64,000 nucleotides of DNA from Bradyrhizobium sp. BR 10289 (GTDB lineage: Bacteria; Pseudomonadota; Alphaproteobacteria; Rhizobiales; Xanthobacteraceae), in NCBI RefSeq assembly GCF_019455385.1, contig NZ_JACOFR010000006.1, positions 124,001 through 188,000 on the forward strand, given 5' to 3'. The notes below the pieces were generated by a model. It was given only the letters and a program-made list of their open reading frames with translations, was not told the DNA's origin and did not search any database. This document shows positions 8,500 to 17,725 of this stretch, piece after piece (position 1 is the first letter of the stretch; every line of letters starts with the position of its first letter). The translations under genes were made by a program, and so were the position numbers.

Positions 8500-10542
8500 G
8501 TGACCGTCATATCTGACGCCGGCAGGCGCCTCCTGATCTGCTCATGCGAAGGCACGATGCCGCTCGACACAGACGCGATTCGCCGCGGCTGTCGCGGTGA
8601 AGTGACGGCAGCGACACAGCTCTGCGGCGCCGAACTCGGCCGATTCAAGGCTGTTGCGGCTGAAGATGGTCTGCTCACGGTCGCCTGCACACAGCAGGCG
8701 GGACTGTTCTCGCAGGTGGCGACCGAAAATAATCGTGCGAATTCGATACAGTTTGCCAACATCCGCGAGACTGCCGGATGGTCCGGCGAGGCCGATCGCG
8801 CGGGGCCGAAAATGGCCGCGCTGCTGGCCGCCGCGGCCGAAGCCGCCCCGCCTACGCCGATGGTCCAGCTGGAAAGCGGCGGGATCATCCTGATCTACGG
8901 CCGCGACGAGGCCGCGGTCGAGGCCGGCGATTTGCTGAAGGAGCATCTCGACGTCACCGTGCTGATCGCGCCGCCGGCCGCGCTGGCGCCGCCTCGTAGC
9001 GCCGACTATCCAATTGCCAAAGGCCGGGTCAGCAGCGTCAAAGGCCATCTGGGCGCGTTCGACATCGTGGTCGATGATTTCGCCGAAGCGGCCCCGTCCT
9101 CGCGCCGAGCCCTGACATTCGGTCCATCGCGTAACAACGCGCGTTCGAGCTGCGATATCGTCCTCGACTTGACCGGCGGGCCAGCGCTGATCTCCGGCGA
9201 TATGCGCGATGGTTATCTGCGCGCCGATCCCGGCCATCGCTCATCCATTCTCCAGGCCGTGCTGAAGGCGCGCGACCTCGTCGGAACTTTCGAGAAGCCA
9301 CGTTATATCACGTTTGACGCCGGGCTTTGCGCTCACTCGCGCTCGAAGCAGACCGGCTGCACGCGCTGTCTCGATGTCTGTCCCGCCGGCGCGATCACGC
9401 CCGCCGGCAATCATGTCGCGATCGATGCCAGTATCTGCGAGGGCTGCGGTCAATGCGCCACGGCTTGTCCGACCGGCGCCGCGTCCTATGCGCTGCCGCC
9501 GGAAGACGCGCTGATCAGGAAGCTGCGAACGATGCTGCTTGCGTATCATCGCGCGGGCGGTGAGCGGGCCGTCATACTGGTGCATGACGAGGCCCACGGT
9601 TCGCCTCTGATCGACGCGCTGGCACGGTTCGGCGACGGCTTGCCCGCGAATGTGGTGCCGTTTTCCGTCAACGAGGTCACGCAAATCGGGTTGGAGAGCA
9701 TCGCCGCGGCGTTTGCCTATGGCGCGTCGGCGGTGCACTTCCTGCTGCGAGCCAAGCCGCGCCATGACGTCTCCGGGTTGACGCGGACGATCGCGCTGGC
9801 CGATCCGATTCTTGCCGGCCTCGGCTTCGGCCCGGACCGCCTTTCGGTCATCGCGACCGACGATCCGGACCGCCTGATCGAGGCGCTCCGCACGGCGCCG
9901 GCCGGCGCGCCGGCTCCGCACCCCGCAAGCTTCCGCCCGGTGGGCCGCAAACGCGACGTGCTTCGTTTTGCGCTGGCCGAACTGCACCGCGCGGCACCTG
10001 TGCCCGTCGATGTGATTCCGTTACCCGAGGGGGCACCGTTCGGCGCCGTCGAGGTCGATACCGCAGGCTGCACGCTTTGCCTGTCTTGTGTGTCGGTCTG
10101 TCCGACGAGTGCCCTGCGCGACGACCCCGATCGCCCGGCATTGCGTTTTGTCGAAGACTCCTGCGTTCAGTGCGGTCTGTGCCGCACGACGTGTCCGGAG
10201 AAGGTCATCACGCTGGTTCCGCAAATCGACTTCCGCGCCAGCCGGGCGCCAACCCGGGTTCTCAAGGAGGAGGAGCCGTTCTGCTGCATCCGCTGCAGCA
10301 AGCCGTTCGGCGTCAAGAGCAGCATCGAGCGCGTCGTGGCAAAGCTCGAAGGCCAGCACTGGATGTATTCGGGCGCGGCGCAACGGCTCGACGCCATCAA
10401 AATGTGCGCCGACTGCCGCGTCGGCTTCGTCGCCGAACAAGGTTTTGAATCTTACGGCGCACCTGGCCCGACCGTCCGCACAACGGACGATTACCTGCGT
10501 GACCGGGACGGGAAGCGAGAGCCGGACGGCCGCTCCAACTGA
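8500..10542 (+). CDS. Polyferredoxin-like 4Fe-4S protein of formate dehydrogenase locus
   Basis: This 680-aa protein has a GTG start. It carries several ferredoxin-type cysteine clusters: a four-Cys set near residue 277 (CTRCLDVCP), a second set close behind (CEGCGQCATACP), and a second ferredoxin pair near residue 522 (CTLCLSCVSVCP and CVQCGLCRTTCP). Two more CxxC pairs follow, in FCCIRC and MCADC. It has no membrane helix or Tat signal, so it is likely cytoplasmic. Genes of this kind lie beside formate dehydrogenase with DUF3305, DUF3306 and TorD in many proteobacteria. Its exact role is not established and could be electron transfer during cofactor or subunit maturation. It is divergent from DUF3305 and convergent with the gamma subunit gene, 21 nt away. 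Confidence 0.88.
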   Translation: MTVISDAGRRLLICSCEGTMPLDTDAIRRGCRGEVTAATQLCGAELGRFKAVAAEDGLLTVACTQQAGLFSQVATENNRANSIQFANIRETAGWSGEADRAGPKMAALLAAAAEAAPPTPMVQLESGGIILIYGRDEAAVEAGDLLKEHLDVTVLIAPPAALAPPRSADYPIAKGRVSSVKGHLGAFDIVVDDFAEAAPSSRRALTFGPSRNNARSSCDIVLDLTGGPALISGDMRDGYLRADPGHRSSILQAVLKARDLVGTFEKPRYITFDAGLCAHSRSKQTGCTRCLDVCPAGAITPAGNHVAIDASICEGCGQCATACPTGAASYALPPEDALIRKLRTMLLAYHRAGGERAVILVHDEAHGSPLIDALARFGDGLPANVVPFSVNEVTQIGLESIAAAFAYGASAVHFLLRAKPRHDVSGLTRTIALADPILAGLGFGPDRLSVIATDDPDRLIEALRTAPAGAPAPHPASFRPVGRKRDVLRFALAELHRAAPVPVDVIPLPEGAPFGAVEVDTAGCTLCLSCVSVCPTSALRDDPDRPALRFVEDSCVQCGLCRTTCPEKVITLVPQIDFRASRAPTRVLKEEEPFCCIRCSKPFGVKSSIERVVAKLEGQHWMYSGAAQRLDAIKMCADCRVGFVAEQGFESYGAPGPTVRTTDDYLRDRDGKREPDGRSN

Positions 10543-10563
10543 TCCCGAGGGTTATCCTTTAGC

Positions 10564-11562
10564 TCATTCAGCCGGCGTGGCCGATGCCCGCCGGCCTTCC
10601 GCTTCGAGCTTTTCGGCGAGCCAGCGGTCGTGATGCTCGCGCGCCCAATTGATGTCGACCTCACCGGTCCCCATCGCTTCGAACGCGCCTTCCATGCCGA
10701 GGGTGCCGATATAGATGTGTCCCAGGATCAACGCGATGAAAAGAACCGCGATGATGGCGTGCGCGACCTGGGCGATCTGCATGTCCGCAATATTGGTGCC
10801 GTAGAAGGGAAACAACAGCACGAATCCCGATGCCGATACCGCGATGCCGGCGCCAACCGACAGCCAATAGACCATCTTCTCACCGAGATTGAACCGTCCC
10901 GCGGGCGCATGCTTCGACTTGATGAAGCCGCCACCCTGCTTGACCCAGTCGATATCGACGCGCCTGAAGATATTGTCCCGGAAGAAAAGCACCGTGATCA
11001 GCGCGAGCCCGGTCACAAAAGCAAAACTCGTGAAATTGTGCACGTACTTGGCGATCTCGGAGATGTCGGAGAACAGGTCCGGGCCGACGAGCGGCCGTAG
11101 CAGGATCTTGCCGAAGGTGATGTTCAGGCCGGTCAATCCGAGCAACACGAACGAAACGGCCGTCAGCCAATGCGCGAACCGCTCGAATGCCTTGAAGCGG
11201 ACGATGGTCTGGCCGGAGCGCCCTGCCTCGATGCGGAGCCGGCCCATCACCAGATAGGCCAGCGCGAGGATCGCAACCGTGCCGACGATCACCGCCGCTC
11301 CACCCCAGTGCAGCAGCACCTCGTGAAAATAATCCCAGGTCCGCCCCATCGGCTGCATCAACACGCTGGCTTTGACATCGGGAATGTCGATCCGGCCCTG
11401 GATGCGCGGCGCCCGCTCGAGCAGCGTCTTCTGGTTGGTGACACTGGCGGTCGGGTTGGGCGCCCCGTCAGGCCCGAGCTTCTGGGCCAGCGCCGGGGCT
11501 GCCGTGAGGCCGAACAGCATCAACAACAGCGCTGCGGTGCGAATGCGTGCGAAAGCCGTCAT
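10564..11562 (-). CDS. Formate dehydrogenase gamma subunit, cytochrome b556-type
   Basis: This 332-aa integral membrane protein starts with a cleavable-looking signal (TAALLLMLFGLTAAPALA). A periplasmic segment follows, then about five membrane helices holding histidines suited to bind b hemes, such as FERFAHWLTAVSFVLLGLTG and YVHNFTSFAFVTGL. The gamma subunit takes electrons from the beta subunit and hands them to quinone. It lies 62 nt downstream of the beta subunit gene in the order alpha, beta, gamma. The C-terminal part with INWAREHHDRWLAEK is the usual cytoplasmic tail. Confidence 0.93.
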   Translation of the reverse strand: MTAFARIRTAALLLMLFGLTAAPALAQKLGPDGAPNPTASVTNQKTLLERAPRIQGRIDIPDVKASVLMQPMGRTWDYFHEVLLHWGGAAVIVGTVAILALAYLVMGRLRIEAGRSGQTIVRFKAFERFAHWLTAVSFVLLGLTGLNITFGKILLRPLVGPDLFSDISEIAKYVHNFTSFAFVTGLALITVLFFRDNIFRRVDIDWVKQGGGFIKSKHAPAGRFNLGEKMVYWLSVGAGIAVSASGFVLLFPFYGTNIADMQIAQVAHAIIAVLFIALILGHIYIGTLGMEGAFEAMGTGEVDINWAREHHDRWLAEKLEAEGRRASATPAE

Positions 11563-11624
11563 GACGGATACCCAATCTTCGTCCTTGGTCGTCGCGCTTC
11601 GATCGTCCGCAAGCGCAAGTCCTC

Positions 11625-12227
11625 TTATGACTTGACGTCCTCATGATAGGCGGTCGTCCAGCCCCAGGCCCCTGAGCCGTAGCCGCGTTTCTCGACGCGC
11701 TCCTCGTAGAGTTGCGCGATGATGTCGCCATCGCCTGCGAGCAGCGACTTGGTCGAACACATCTCGGCGCACATCGGCAGCTTGCCTTCGCCGAAGCGGT
11801 TCGAGCCATACTTGGCATACTCCTCGGCACTGCCGGGCGCCTCGGGTCCGCCGCCGCCGGCGCAATAGGTGCACTTGTCCATCTTGCCGCGCGAGCCGAA
11901 ATTCCCGACCTGCGGATATTGCGGCGCGCCGAACGGACAGGCGTAGAAGCAATAGCCGCAGCCGATGCACTGATCCTTGTTGTGCAGGACGATGCCGTCT
12001 TCGGTCGGATAGATACATTTGACCGGGCATACCGACGCGCAGGGCGCATCGGTGCAATGCATGCAGGCCATCGACACCGACCGCTCGCCGGGCTTGCCGT
12101 CATTGATGGTGACGACGCGGCGCCGGTTGATGCCCCAGGGCACCTCGTTCTCGTTCTTGCAGGCGGTCACGCAGGCGTTGCAGTCGATGCAACGGTCCGC
12201 ATCACAGAGAAATTTCATCCGTGCCAT
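11625..12227 (-). CDS. Formate dehydrogenase beta subunit, 4Fe-4S ferredoxin type
   Basis: This 200-aa protein has four cysteine clusters in the DMSO-reductase-partner arrangement. They are CDADRCIDCNACVTACK at the N-terminus, CMHCTDAPCASVCPV, CIGCGYCFYACPFG and the later CTYC with CAEMC. It carries electrons from the alpha subunit to the cytochrome b subunit. There is no Tat signal, as expected if it travels with alpha. The start is preceded by GAGAGG. It lies 12 nt downstream of the alpha subunit gene. The length of 200 aa fits the compact FDH3-type beta subunit rather than the longer E. coli FdnH form with a membrane anchor. Confidence 0.95.
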   Translation of the reverse strand: MARMKFLCDADRCIDCNACVTACKNENEVPWGINRRRVVTINDGKPGERSVSMACMHCTDAPCASVCPVKCIYPTEDGIVLHNKDQCIGCGYCFYACPFGAPQYPQVGNFGSRGKMDKCTYCAGGGGPEAPGSAEEYAKYGSNRFGEGKLPMCAEMCSTKSLLAGDGDIIAQLYEERVEKRGYGSGAWGWTTAYHEDVKS

Positions 12228-12239
12228 CGGTCTAACCTC

Positions 12240-15209
12240 TCATGCGGCCCTGATCTGACACAGCGTGGCTTTCGGCTCCTGCATGCCGGTGGCAGGATCA
12301 TAGCCATAGGTCGTCAGCGTATTGACGCTCTCACCGAGCACGATGGGATCGGTGCCCGCCGGATATTTCGCGCGGAGATCGTTGCCCTCGTACCAGCCCG
12401 AGAAATGGAAGGGCATCCAGGCAACGCCCTTGCCGACGCGCTCGGTCACCAGCGCCTTCATCCGGGCCCGCGAGCTGTTCTCCGCGCCGGTCACCCAGAC
12501 CCAGCCGCCATCGACGATGCCGCGCTCGGCCGCGTCCGCCGGATTGATTTCGACGTACATGTGCTGCTTCAATTCGGCGAGCCATTTGTTGGAGCGCGTT
12601 TCCTCGCCGCCGCCTTCGTATTCGACCAGGCGACCCGAGCTCAGGATCAGCGGGAACTGCTTCGCGATAGCGCGGTCGACGGCAGCCTTCTGCACGGAGA
12701 AGCCGATATTGGGCACGCGGAATTGCTTCGCGTCCGGCAAGGTCGGATAGTCGGCAACGAGATCGGGACGCGGCGTGTAGATCGGTTCGCGATGCACCGG
12801 AACCGGGTCGGGCAGATTCCACGCGATCATGCGCGCCTTGGCGTTGCCGTAAGGCGAGCAGCCGTGTTCGATCGCGACCCGCTGGATGCCGCCCGACAGA
12901 TCGGTCGACCATGACACCTTGTCGGGATCGGCCGGATTGATGCGCGCGATCGCCTCGCGCTCCTGCGCGGTGAGGTCCTTGTCCCAACCGAGCTTCTTCA
13001 GCACGCCGAGCGTGAATTCGGGATAGCCGTCCTTGATCTCGGAGCCGACGGAATACGAGCCCTCGGCAAGAAGATTATCGTGATCTTCCCGCTCCACTTC
13101 CTGCCCGTTCTCCATCACCTTGCGCTTCACGATGCGCTCGACGCCGAACCGCGCGCGGAAGGTACCGCCGCCCTCTTTCACCGGCAGATTGGTGTTGTAG
13201 AGTATAGGCGTGCCCGGATGCTTGAACTCCGGCGTGCCCCAGCATGGCCAGGGCAGGCCGTAATAGTCTCCGCCAACCTCCGGATCGTCCTTTGGCGCGC
13301 GCAGCGTCACCAGATCGAACTTGTGCTGGTTGCGCATGTGCGCCTTGAGCCGCTCCGGCGACTGTCCGCAATATCCAGTCGACCAACCGCCGCGGTTGAT
13401 CTCGCGCAGGATGTCCTCCGCCGAAACCGCGCCGTTCTCGACCTTGATGTTCTTGAACATCAGGTCGGCAAAGCCGAGCTTGCGGGCCAGCATATACATC
13501 GTGTCGTAGTCGTTCTTCGCCTCGAAGACCGGATCGACGATTTTTTCGCCCCATTGCAGGGACCTGTTGGAGTTGGTGCGCGAGCCCTCCATCTCGAAGC
13601 TGGTGCAGGCCGGCAACAAATAGGTGCCGTTCTTTCGCTCCGACAGCACCGACCATGCGGTCGGATAGGGATCGCAGACCACCAGCATCTCGAGCTTCTC
13701 GATGCCCTTCACGGCCTCTGGCATGCGGGTGATGGTGTTGACGCCATGCCCCATGATGAACATGGCCTGCACAGGGTTGGGTTGACTGATCTGATTCTTC
13801 GGCAGCAAGGTTGCGTCGAACCAGCGCGTGCTGGGAATGCCGGGCGTTTCCATCAGCTTCTTGTCGGGGAAACGCGACTTCATCCAGTCGTAATCGACCT
13901 CCCAGACCCGGCACCAATGCCGCCAGGCTTCTTCAGCCAGGCCGTAGTAAAGCGGCAACGAGGTGACATCGAGACCGAGGTCGGTCGCGCCTTGCACGTT
14001 GGTGTGGCCGCGGAAGATGTTGGCGCCCGCGCCGGGCATCCCCATGTTGCCGGTGGCGAGCAGCAACAGGCAGCTGGCGCGGACATTGGCGGTGCCGGTG
14101 GTGAACTGGGTCTGTCCCATCGCCCAGATCAGCGTGGCCGGCTTCTGCGTCGCGAACAGTTGGGCTACGTGCTTGACCTGCGCTTCGGGCAGGCCGGTCA
14201 CGCGCTCGACCTCCTTGGGAGGCCACTTCGCAATTTCCTTGCGGACCTCGTCCAGGCCATAGACGCGCTGGCTGAGGAATTCCTTGTCTTCCCAGCCGTT
14301 CTCGAAGATGTGCCACAGCATACCGTAGATCGTGGCGATATGCGTGCCGGGGCGAACCCGGACATATTCGGTCGCGTGCGCCGCCGTCCGCGTCATCCGC
14401 GGATCGACCACGATCATGTTGGCGCGGTTGAGCTCCTTGCCTTCGAGAATGTGCTGCAGGGACACCGGATGGGCCTCGGCGGGATTGCCGCCCATCAGCA
14501 GGATGGTCTTGGCGTTGCGGATGTCGTTGTAGCTGTTGGTCATCGCGCCGTAGCCCCAGGTATTGGCTACGCCGGTGACCGTCGTCGAGTGGCAGATCCG
14601 CGCCTGATGGTCGGAATTGTTGGTGCCCCAGAACGCCGCGAGCTTGCGATTGAGATAGGCGGCCTCGTTGGTGAACTTGGCGGAGCCGAGCCAATAGACC
14701 GAGTCGGGTCCGGACTTCTGGCGAATGTCCAGCAGCTTGTCGCCGATCTCGTCGATCGCCTTCTCCCAGGAGATGCGCGTCCACTGTCCATTGACGAGCT
14801 TGACCGGATAGCGCAGGCGCCGCTCGTTCAACACGTCATCGCGCACTGCCGCGCCCTTGCAGCAATGCGAACCACGATTGATCGGACTATCGTAATCGGG
14901 CTCCTGTCCGATCCAGACGCCGTTGGCGACCTTGGCGATCACCGAGCAGCCGACCGAGCAATGCGTGCAGATATTCTTCCGGATCGTGACCGGCGCGCCG
15001 ACAGGCGGCGGCGGTCCTGCCTCGGCCTTGCGCACGCCGTGCAGCGCGATCTCACCGACCGCGACCAATGCGCCCGCCGTCACGCCCGAACGCTTCAGGA
15101 AAGTCCGCCGGTCCAGGCCCGACGAAGGTATGCCGGATTCTGTGCTGGAAGGCTTCGCACTGGAAGGTTTGGCCCGCTCCGGACGACGCTCGGACTTCCT
15201 GATCAGCAC
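12240..15209 (-). CDS. Formate dehydrogenase alpha subunit, molybdopterin, Cys-type, Tat-exported
   Basis: This 989-aa catalytic subunit oxidises formate to CO2. The N-terminus has the twin-arginine signal DRRTFLKRSG, so the folded enzyme is exported by Tat. A 4Fe-4S site follows (CTHCSVGCSV with a fourth Cys in GSHCCKGAAVRD). The active-site position is ICHSTTV with Cys206, meaning that it does not use selenocysteine. Molybdopterin-binding blocks such as GGNPAEAHP and the C-terminal WVWVTGAENSSRARMKALVTERV region are present. It starts at GTG after GGAG. Genes for beta and gamma follow, and a small Tat-signal protein gene precedes it by 9 nt, so the four form one operon. Confidence 0.97.
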   Translation of the reverse strand: MLIRKSERRPERAKPSSAKPSSTESGIPSSGLDRRTFLKRSGVTAGALVAVGEIALHGVRKAEAGPPPPVGAPVTIRKNICTHCSVGCSVIAKVANGVWIGQEPDYDSPINRGSHCCKGAAVRDDVLNERRLRYPVKLVNGQWTRISWEKAIDEIGDKLLDIRQKSGPDSVYWLGSAKFTNEAAYLNRKLAAFWGTNNSDHQARICHSTTVTGVANTWGYGAMTNSYNDIRNAKTILLMGGNPAEAHPVSLQHILEGKELNRANMIVVDPRMTRTAAHATEYVRVRPGTHIATIYGMLWHIFENGWEDKEFLSQRVYGLDEVRKEIAKWPPKEVERVTGLPEAQVKHVAQLFATQKPATLIWAMGQTQFTTGTANVRASCLLLLATGNMGMPGAGANIFRGHTNVQGATDLGLDVTSLPLYYGLAEEAWRHWCRVWEVDYDWMKSRFPDKKLMETPGIPSTRWFDATLLPKNQISQPNPVQAMFIMGHGVNTITRMPEAVKGIEKLEMLVVCDPYPTAWSVLSERKNGTYLLPACTSFEMEGSRTNSNRSLQWGEKIVDPVFEAKNDYDTMYMLARKLGFADLMFKNIKVENGAVSAEDILREINRGGWSTGYCGQSPERLKAHMRNQHKFDLVTLRAPKDDPEVGGDYYGLPWPCWGTPEFKHPGTPILYNTNLPVKEGGGTFRARFGVERIVKRKVMENGQEVEREDHDNLLAEGSYSVGSEIKDGYPEFTLGVLKKLGWDKDLTAQEREAIARINPADPDKVSWSTDLSGGIQRVAIEHGCSPYGNAKARMIAWNLPDPVPVHREPIYTPRPDLVADYPTLPDAKQFRVPNIGFSVQKAAVDRAIAKQFPLILSSGRLVEYEGGGEETRSNKWLAELKQHMYVEINPADAAERGIVDGGWVWVTGAENSSRARMKALVTERVGKGVAWMPFHFSGWYEGNDLRAKYPAGTDPIVLGESVNTLTTYGYDPATGMQEPKATLCQIRAA

Positions 15210-15218
15210 GGAGGTCTC

Positions 15219-15431
15219 CTATCGAGCGCCGGGATAGGCGTTGACGCGGTAGAAGTTCCTGACTTCCTGCGAGTCGGATCGATAGCGCGCCTTGCGCTTT
15301 TGATCGAGGTCGACCGTCTTCGCGGAAGCCGGGGAGGGCAACAACTCGGCAGCGCTGACCGCACCGACACCGATCATCGTCAGCTTGAGCAAGTCACGTC
15401 GAAGAAGTTTTGGCGAAGGGTCATTCTTCAA
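15219..15431 (-). CDS. Small Tat-signal protein of formate dehydrogenase operon
   Basis: This 70-aa protein begins with the twin-arginine stretch LLRRDLLKLTMIGVGAVSA and then has a short polar tail ending in VRNFYRVNAYPGAR. It matches a family of small Tat-targeted proteins found directly upstream of formate dehydrogenase alpha genes. Its role is unknown and may be an additional small subunit or an assembly factor. It probably starts at TTG with GGGAG ten bases upstream. It is first in the operon, and the 190-nt gap before it should hold the promoter. No clear sigma-70 boxes stand out there. Confidence 0.82.
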   Translation of the reverse strand: MKNDPSPKLLRRDLLKLTMIGVGAVSAAELLPSPASAKTVDLDQKRKARYRSDSQEVRNFYRVNAYPGAR

Positions 15432-15621
15432 CGAAACGTACTCCCGTTTCAGATGGGCGTGTCGATACGTTATCCGAGTTCGGCGTCGGACATCAATCGC
15501 AATGCTGTGTTGCTTGGCCCGCAGAACTCCCAGCGCGGCAGCTTTCCCGTCGAAGTTCTCGTTCAGATCTAAAATTGTCGTGCGAATTGGAAACGGTGAG
15601 AGGATCAGCGTTCAGCGACTC

Positions 15622-16233
15622 TCACTCCGACGCGAGCCCCGTCCTCCGCCGCAGATCCGTGATCGCCCGCAAAAAGCTGTCCGCCGGCGTCGTCTCGGGA
15701 TCGATCAGCCGGTGCAGCCGAAAGCCGTCTTCCAGCGCGAGCACGATGGACGCCATCCAGGGCGGGTTCAGCTTGTCGCCCCTCGCGCTGCTCTTCAGCG
15801 TCGCCTCGACGATGTCGGCAATCAGCTTGCGCCGCGCGCGCAGGCGCTTTGCCAGTTCCGGCCGGCGCTTCTCGGCGCGCGCGACGAACAGGATCATCTC
15901 CATGTGCAGGAGAGGGGAGCGGCCGAGCGGGTCCTGTTTGCTGCGGTCCATCGCCTTCAGTGCGGCGATGAAATCGTCGAGATTGTCGTGCTGGGCGAGG
16001 ATGTCCATGTTGCGCCGGATCGACTGCTCGACATGGTCCTCGAGCATGGCGATGATCAGCTCGTCCTTGCTCTTGAAGTTCGAGTAGAACGCGCCGCGGG
16101 TGAAGCCGGCGGCCGCCGCGATCGCCTCGATGCTGGCGCCGCCGATGCCGTCTTGTTCGAACACGCGCGCGGCCGCTTCGAACAGCGCCTCGCGCGTGTC
16201 GTCCCTGGTCGGCCTGGTTCTCACCCTTGACAT
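15622..16233 (-). CDS. TetR/AcrR-family regulator, divergent from cytochrome P450
   Basis: This 203-aa protein has a typical N-terminal helix-turn-helix (ALFEAAARVFEQDGIGGASI then AIAAAAGFTRGAFYSNFKSK) and a helical ligand-binding C-terminal part. It is transcribed away from a cytochrome P450 gene, and a perfect inverted repeat lies 24 nt upstream of its start. The likely role is repression of itself and of the P450, relieved by a small molecule. The ligand is unknown. The Shine-Dalgarno signal is weak. Confidence 0.9.
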   Translation of the reverse strand: MSRVRTRPTRDDTREALFEAAARVFEQDGIGGASIEAIAAAAGFTRGAFYSNFKSKDELIIAMLEDHVEQSIRRNMDILAQHDNLDDFIAALKAMDRSKQDPLGRSPLLHMEMILFVARAEKRRPELAKRLRARRKLIADIVEATLKSSARGDKLNPPWMASIVLALEDGFRLHRLIDPETTPADSFLRAITDLRRRTGLASE

Positions 16234-16256
16234 CGCGCCAGGTTAGGGCAGAATGC

Positions 16257-16282
16257 AACTCGATACAACAATGTATCGAGTT
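16257..16282. promoter_or_regulatory. Perfect palindromic operator between tetR and P450 genes
   Basis: The arms AACTCGATACA and TGTATCGAGTT are exact reverse complements of 11 bp, separated by ACAA. The site lies 24 nt before the TetR start and 79 nt before the P450 start. That is where a repressor could control both divergent promoters. The length and symmetry fit a TetR dimer site. The binding itself is inferred. Confidence 0.75.
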
Positions 16283-16360
16283 AATGATTTCAGGGGATGG
16301 TTACGCCGGGCTTTGGGCAGCCTTGCGTTTCGTGCATGCGGCAACCGATGTGAGGTCATT

Positions 16361-17593
16361 ATGAACGAGCAAACGCAACCCACTGGCGGCGATCCGCTGT
16401 TCAACCCGCTGTCGCCGGACTTCATCCGCGATCCCTATCCGCATTACGAACGCCTGCGCGCGGTCGATCCGGTCCATGTGACGCCGTTCGGCCAGTTCGT
16501 CTGTAGCCGCCACGCCGAAGTCAGCCTCGTGATGCGCGACAAGCGCTTCGGCAAGGATTTCGTCGAGCGCTCCAAGCGCCGCTATAGCGACAAGATCATG
16601 GACGAGCCGGTGTTCCGCAGCATGAGCCACTGGATGCTGCAATCCGATCCGCCCGATCACACCCGTCTGCGCGGCCTCGTCGTGAAGGCCTTCACCGCGC
16701 GCCGGGTCGAGGACATGCGGCCGCGCATCCAGGAGATCGTCGACCAGACCATCGACGCCGTGATCGAACGCGGCCATATGGACCTGATCGAGGATTTTGC
16801 CTTCCGTCTGCCCGTCACCATCATCTGCGACATGCTCGGCATTCCCGAGGAGCATCGCCAGACCTTCTACAACAGCTCGCGCGACGGCGGCCGCCTGCTC
16901 GATCCCGTGCCGCTCTCGAAGGAGGAGATCGCCAAGGGCAACGCCGGCAACATGATGGCGCAGATGTATTTCCAGCAGCTGTTCGAGCTGCGCCGCAAGA
17001 ACCCCGGCGACGATTTGATCACCCAGCTGGTGCAGGCCGAGGAAGACGGCCACCAGCTCACCAACGAGGAACTGACCGCCAACATCATCCTGCTGTTCGG
17101 CGCCGGCCACGAGACCACCGTCAATCTGATCGGCAACGGCCTCTTGGCGCTCCATCGCAATCCAGACCAGCTCGCGATGCTGAAGGCGCGGCCGGAGCTG
17201 ATGGTCGGCGCGATCGAGGAATTCCTGCGCTACGATTCCTCGGTGCAGATGACCGGCCGCGTCGCGCTGGAGGACATCGACGATCTCGGCGGCAAGAAGA
17301 TTCCGAAGGGCGAGACCGTGCTCTGCCTGCTCGGCTCGGCCAACCGCGACCCCGCAGTCTACCCCGATCGCCCCGATCGGCTCGACGTGACACGTCAGAA
17401 CGTGAAACCGCTGTCGTTCGGCGGCGGCATCCATTTTTGCCTGGGGGCCCAACTGGCGCGCATCGAGGCCGAGATCGCCATCGCCACGCTGCTCCGCCGG
17501 CTGCCCGACTTGCGCATCGACGACGTCGAGAACCCGAAATGGCGCCCGACCTTCGTGCTGCGCGGCCTGACGCAGCTGCCCGCCAGCTGGTGA
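16361..17593 (+). CDS. Cytochrome P450
   Basis: This 410-aa soluble bacterial P450 uses the start MNEQTQPTGGD, chosen because GAGGT precedes it; a longer in-frame start upstream would run through the operator. The I-helix oxygen-binding motif AGHETT lies near residues 248-253, the ExxR motif in EEFLRYD near 286-292, and the heme loop FGGGIHFCLGAQLAR holds the ligand Cys360. There is no membrane anchor, as in class I bacterial P450s that need a separate ferredoxin. No ferredoxin or reductase gene is next to it. The substrate is unknown. The divergent TetR gene with a palindrome between them suggests induction by a substrate-like compound. Confidence 0.95.
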   Translation: MNEQTQPTGGDPLFNPLSPDFIRDPYPHYERLRAVDPVHVTPFGQFVCSRHAEVSLVMRDKRFGKDFVERSKRRYSDKIMDEPVFRSMSHWMLQSDPPDHTRLRGLVVKAFTARRVEDMRPRIQEIVDQTIDAVIERGHMDLIEDFAFRLPVTIICDMLGIPEEHRQTFYNSSRDGGRLLDPVPLSKEEIAKGNAGNMMAQMYFQQLFELRRKNPGDDLITQLVQAEEDGHQLTNEELTANIILLFGAGHETTVNLIGNGLLALHRNPDQLAMLKARPELMVGAIEEFLRYDSSVQMTGRVALEDIDDLGGKKIPKGETVLCLLGSANRDPAVYPDRPDRLDVTRQNVKPLSFGGGIHFCLGAQLARIEAEIAIATLLRRLPDLRIDDVENPKWRPTFVLRGLTQLPASW

Positions 17594-17725
17594 GGCCGGC
17601 AGCGTTAACCTCCGCGCGCAACAGTCGCTGTGACTTCGCCACACTTCCCCCTATATAAGGGACTGTTCCGGCGCGCCTGAGGCCCTCAGGTCAGGCTTGG
17701 TGCCGGTTTGGCCGAGGGGAGACCC

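Noticed and set aside
13080..15572. An 830-codon plus-strand frame opposite the formate dehydrogenase alpha gene
   Set aside because: The composition is rich in Arg, His and Gln without domains, and the minus-strand gene is certain.
15432..15600. An in-frame open stretch before the small Tat-signal gene of formate dehydrogenase
   Set aside because: It lacks any usual start codon and shows no third-position G/C bias, so it is probably the 5' region, not protein.
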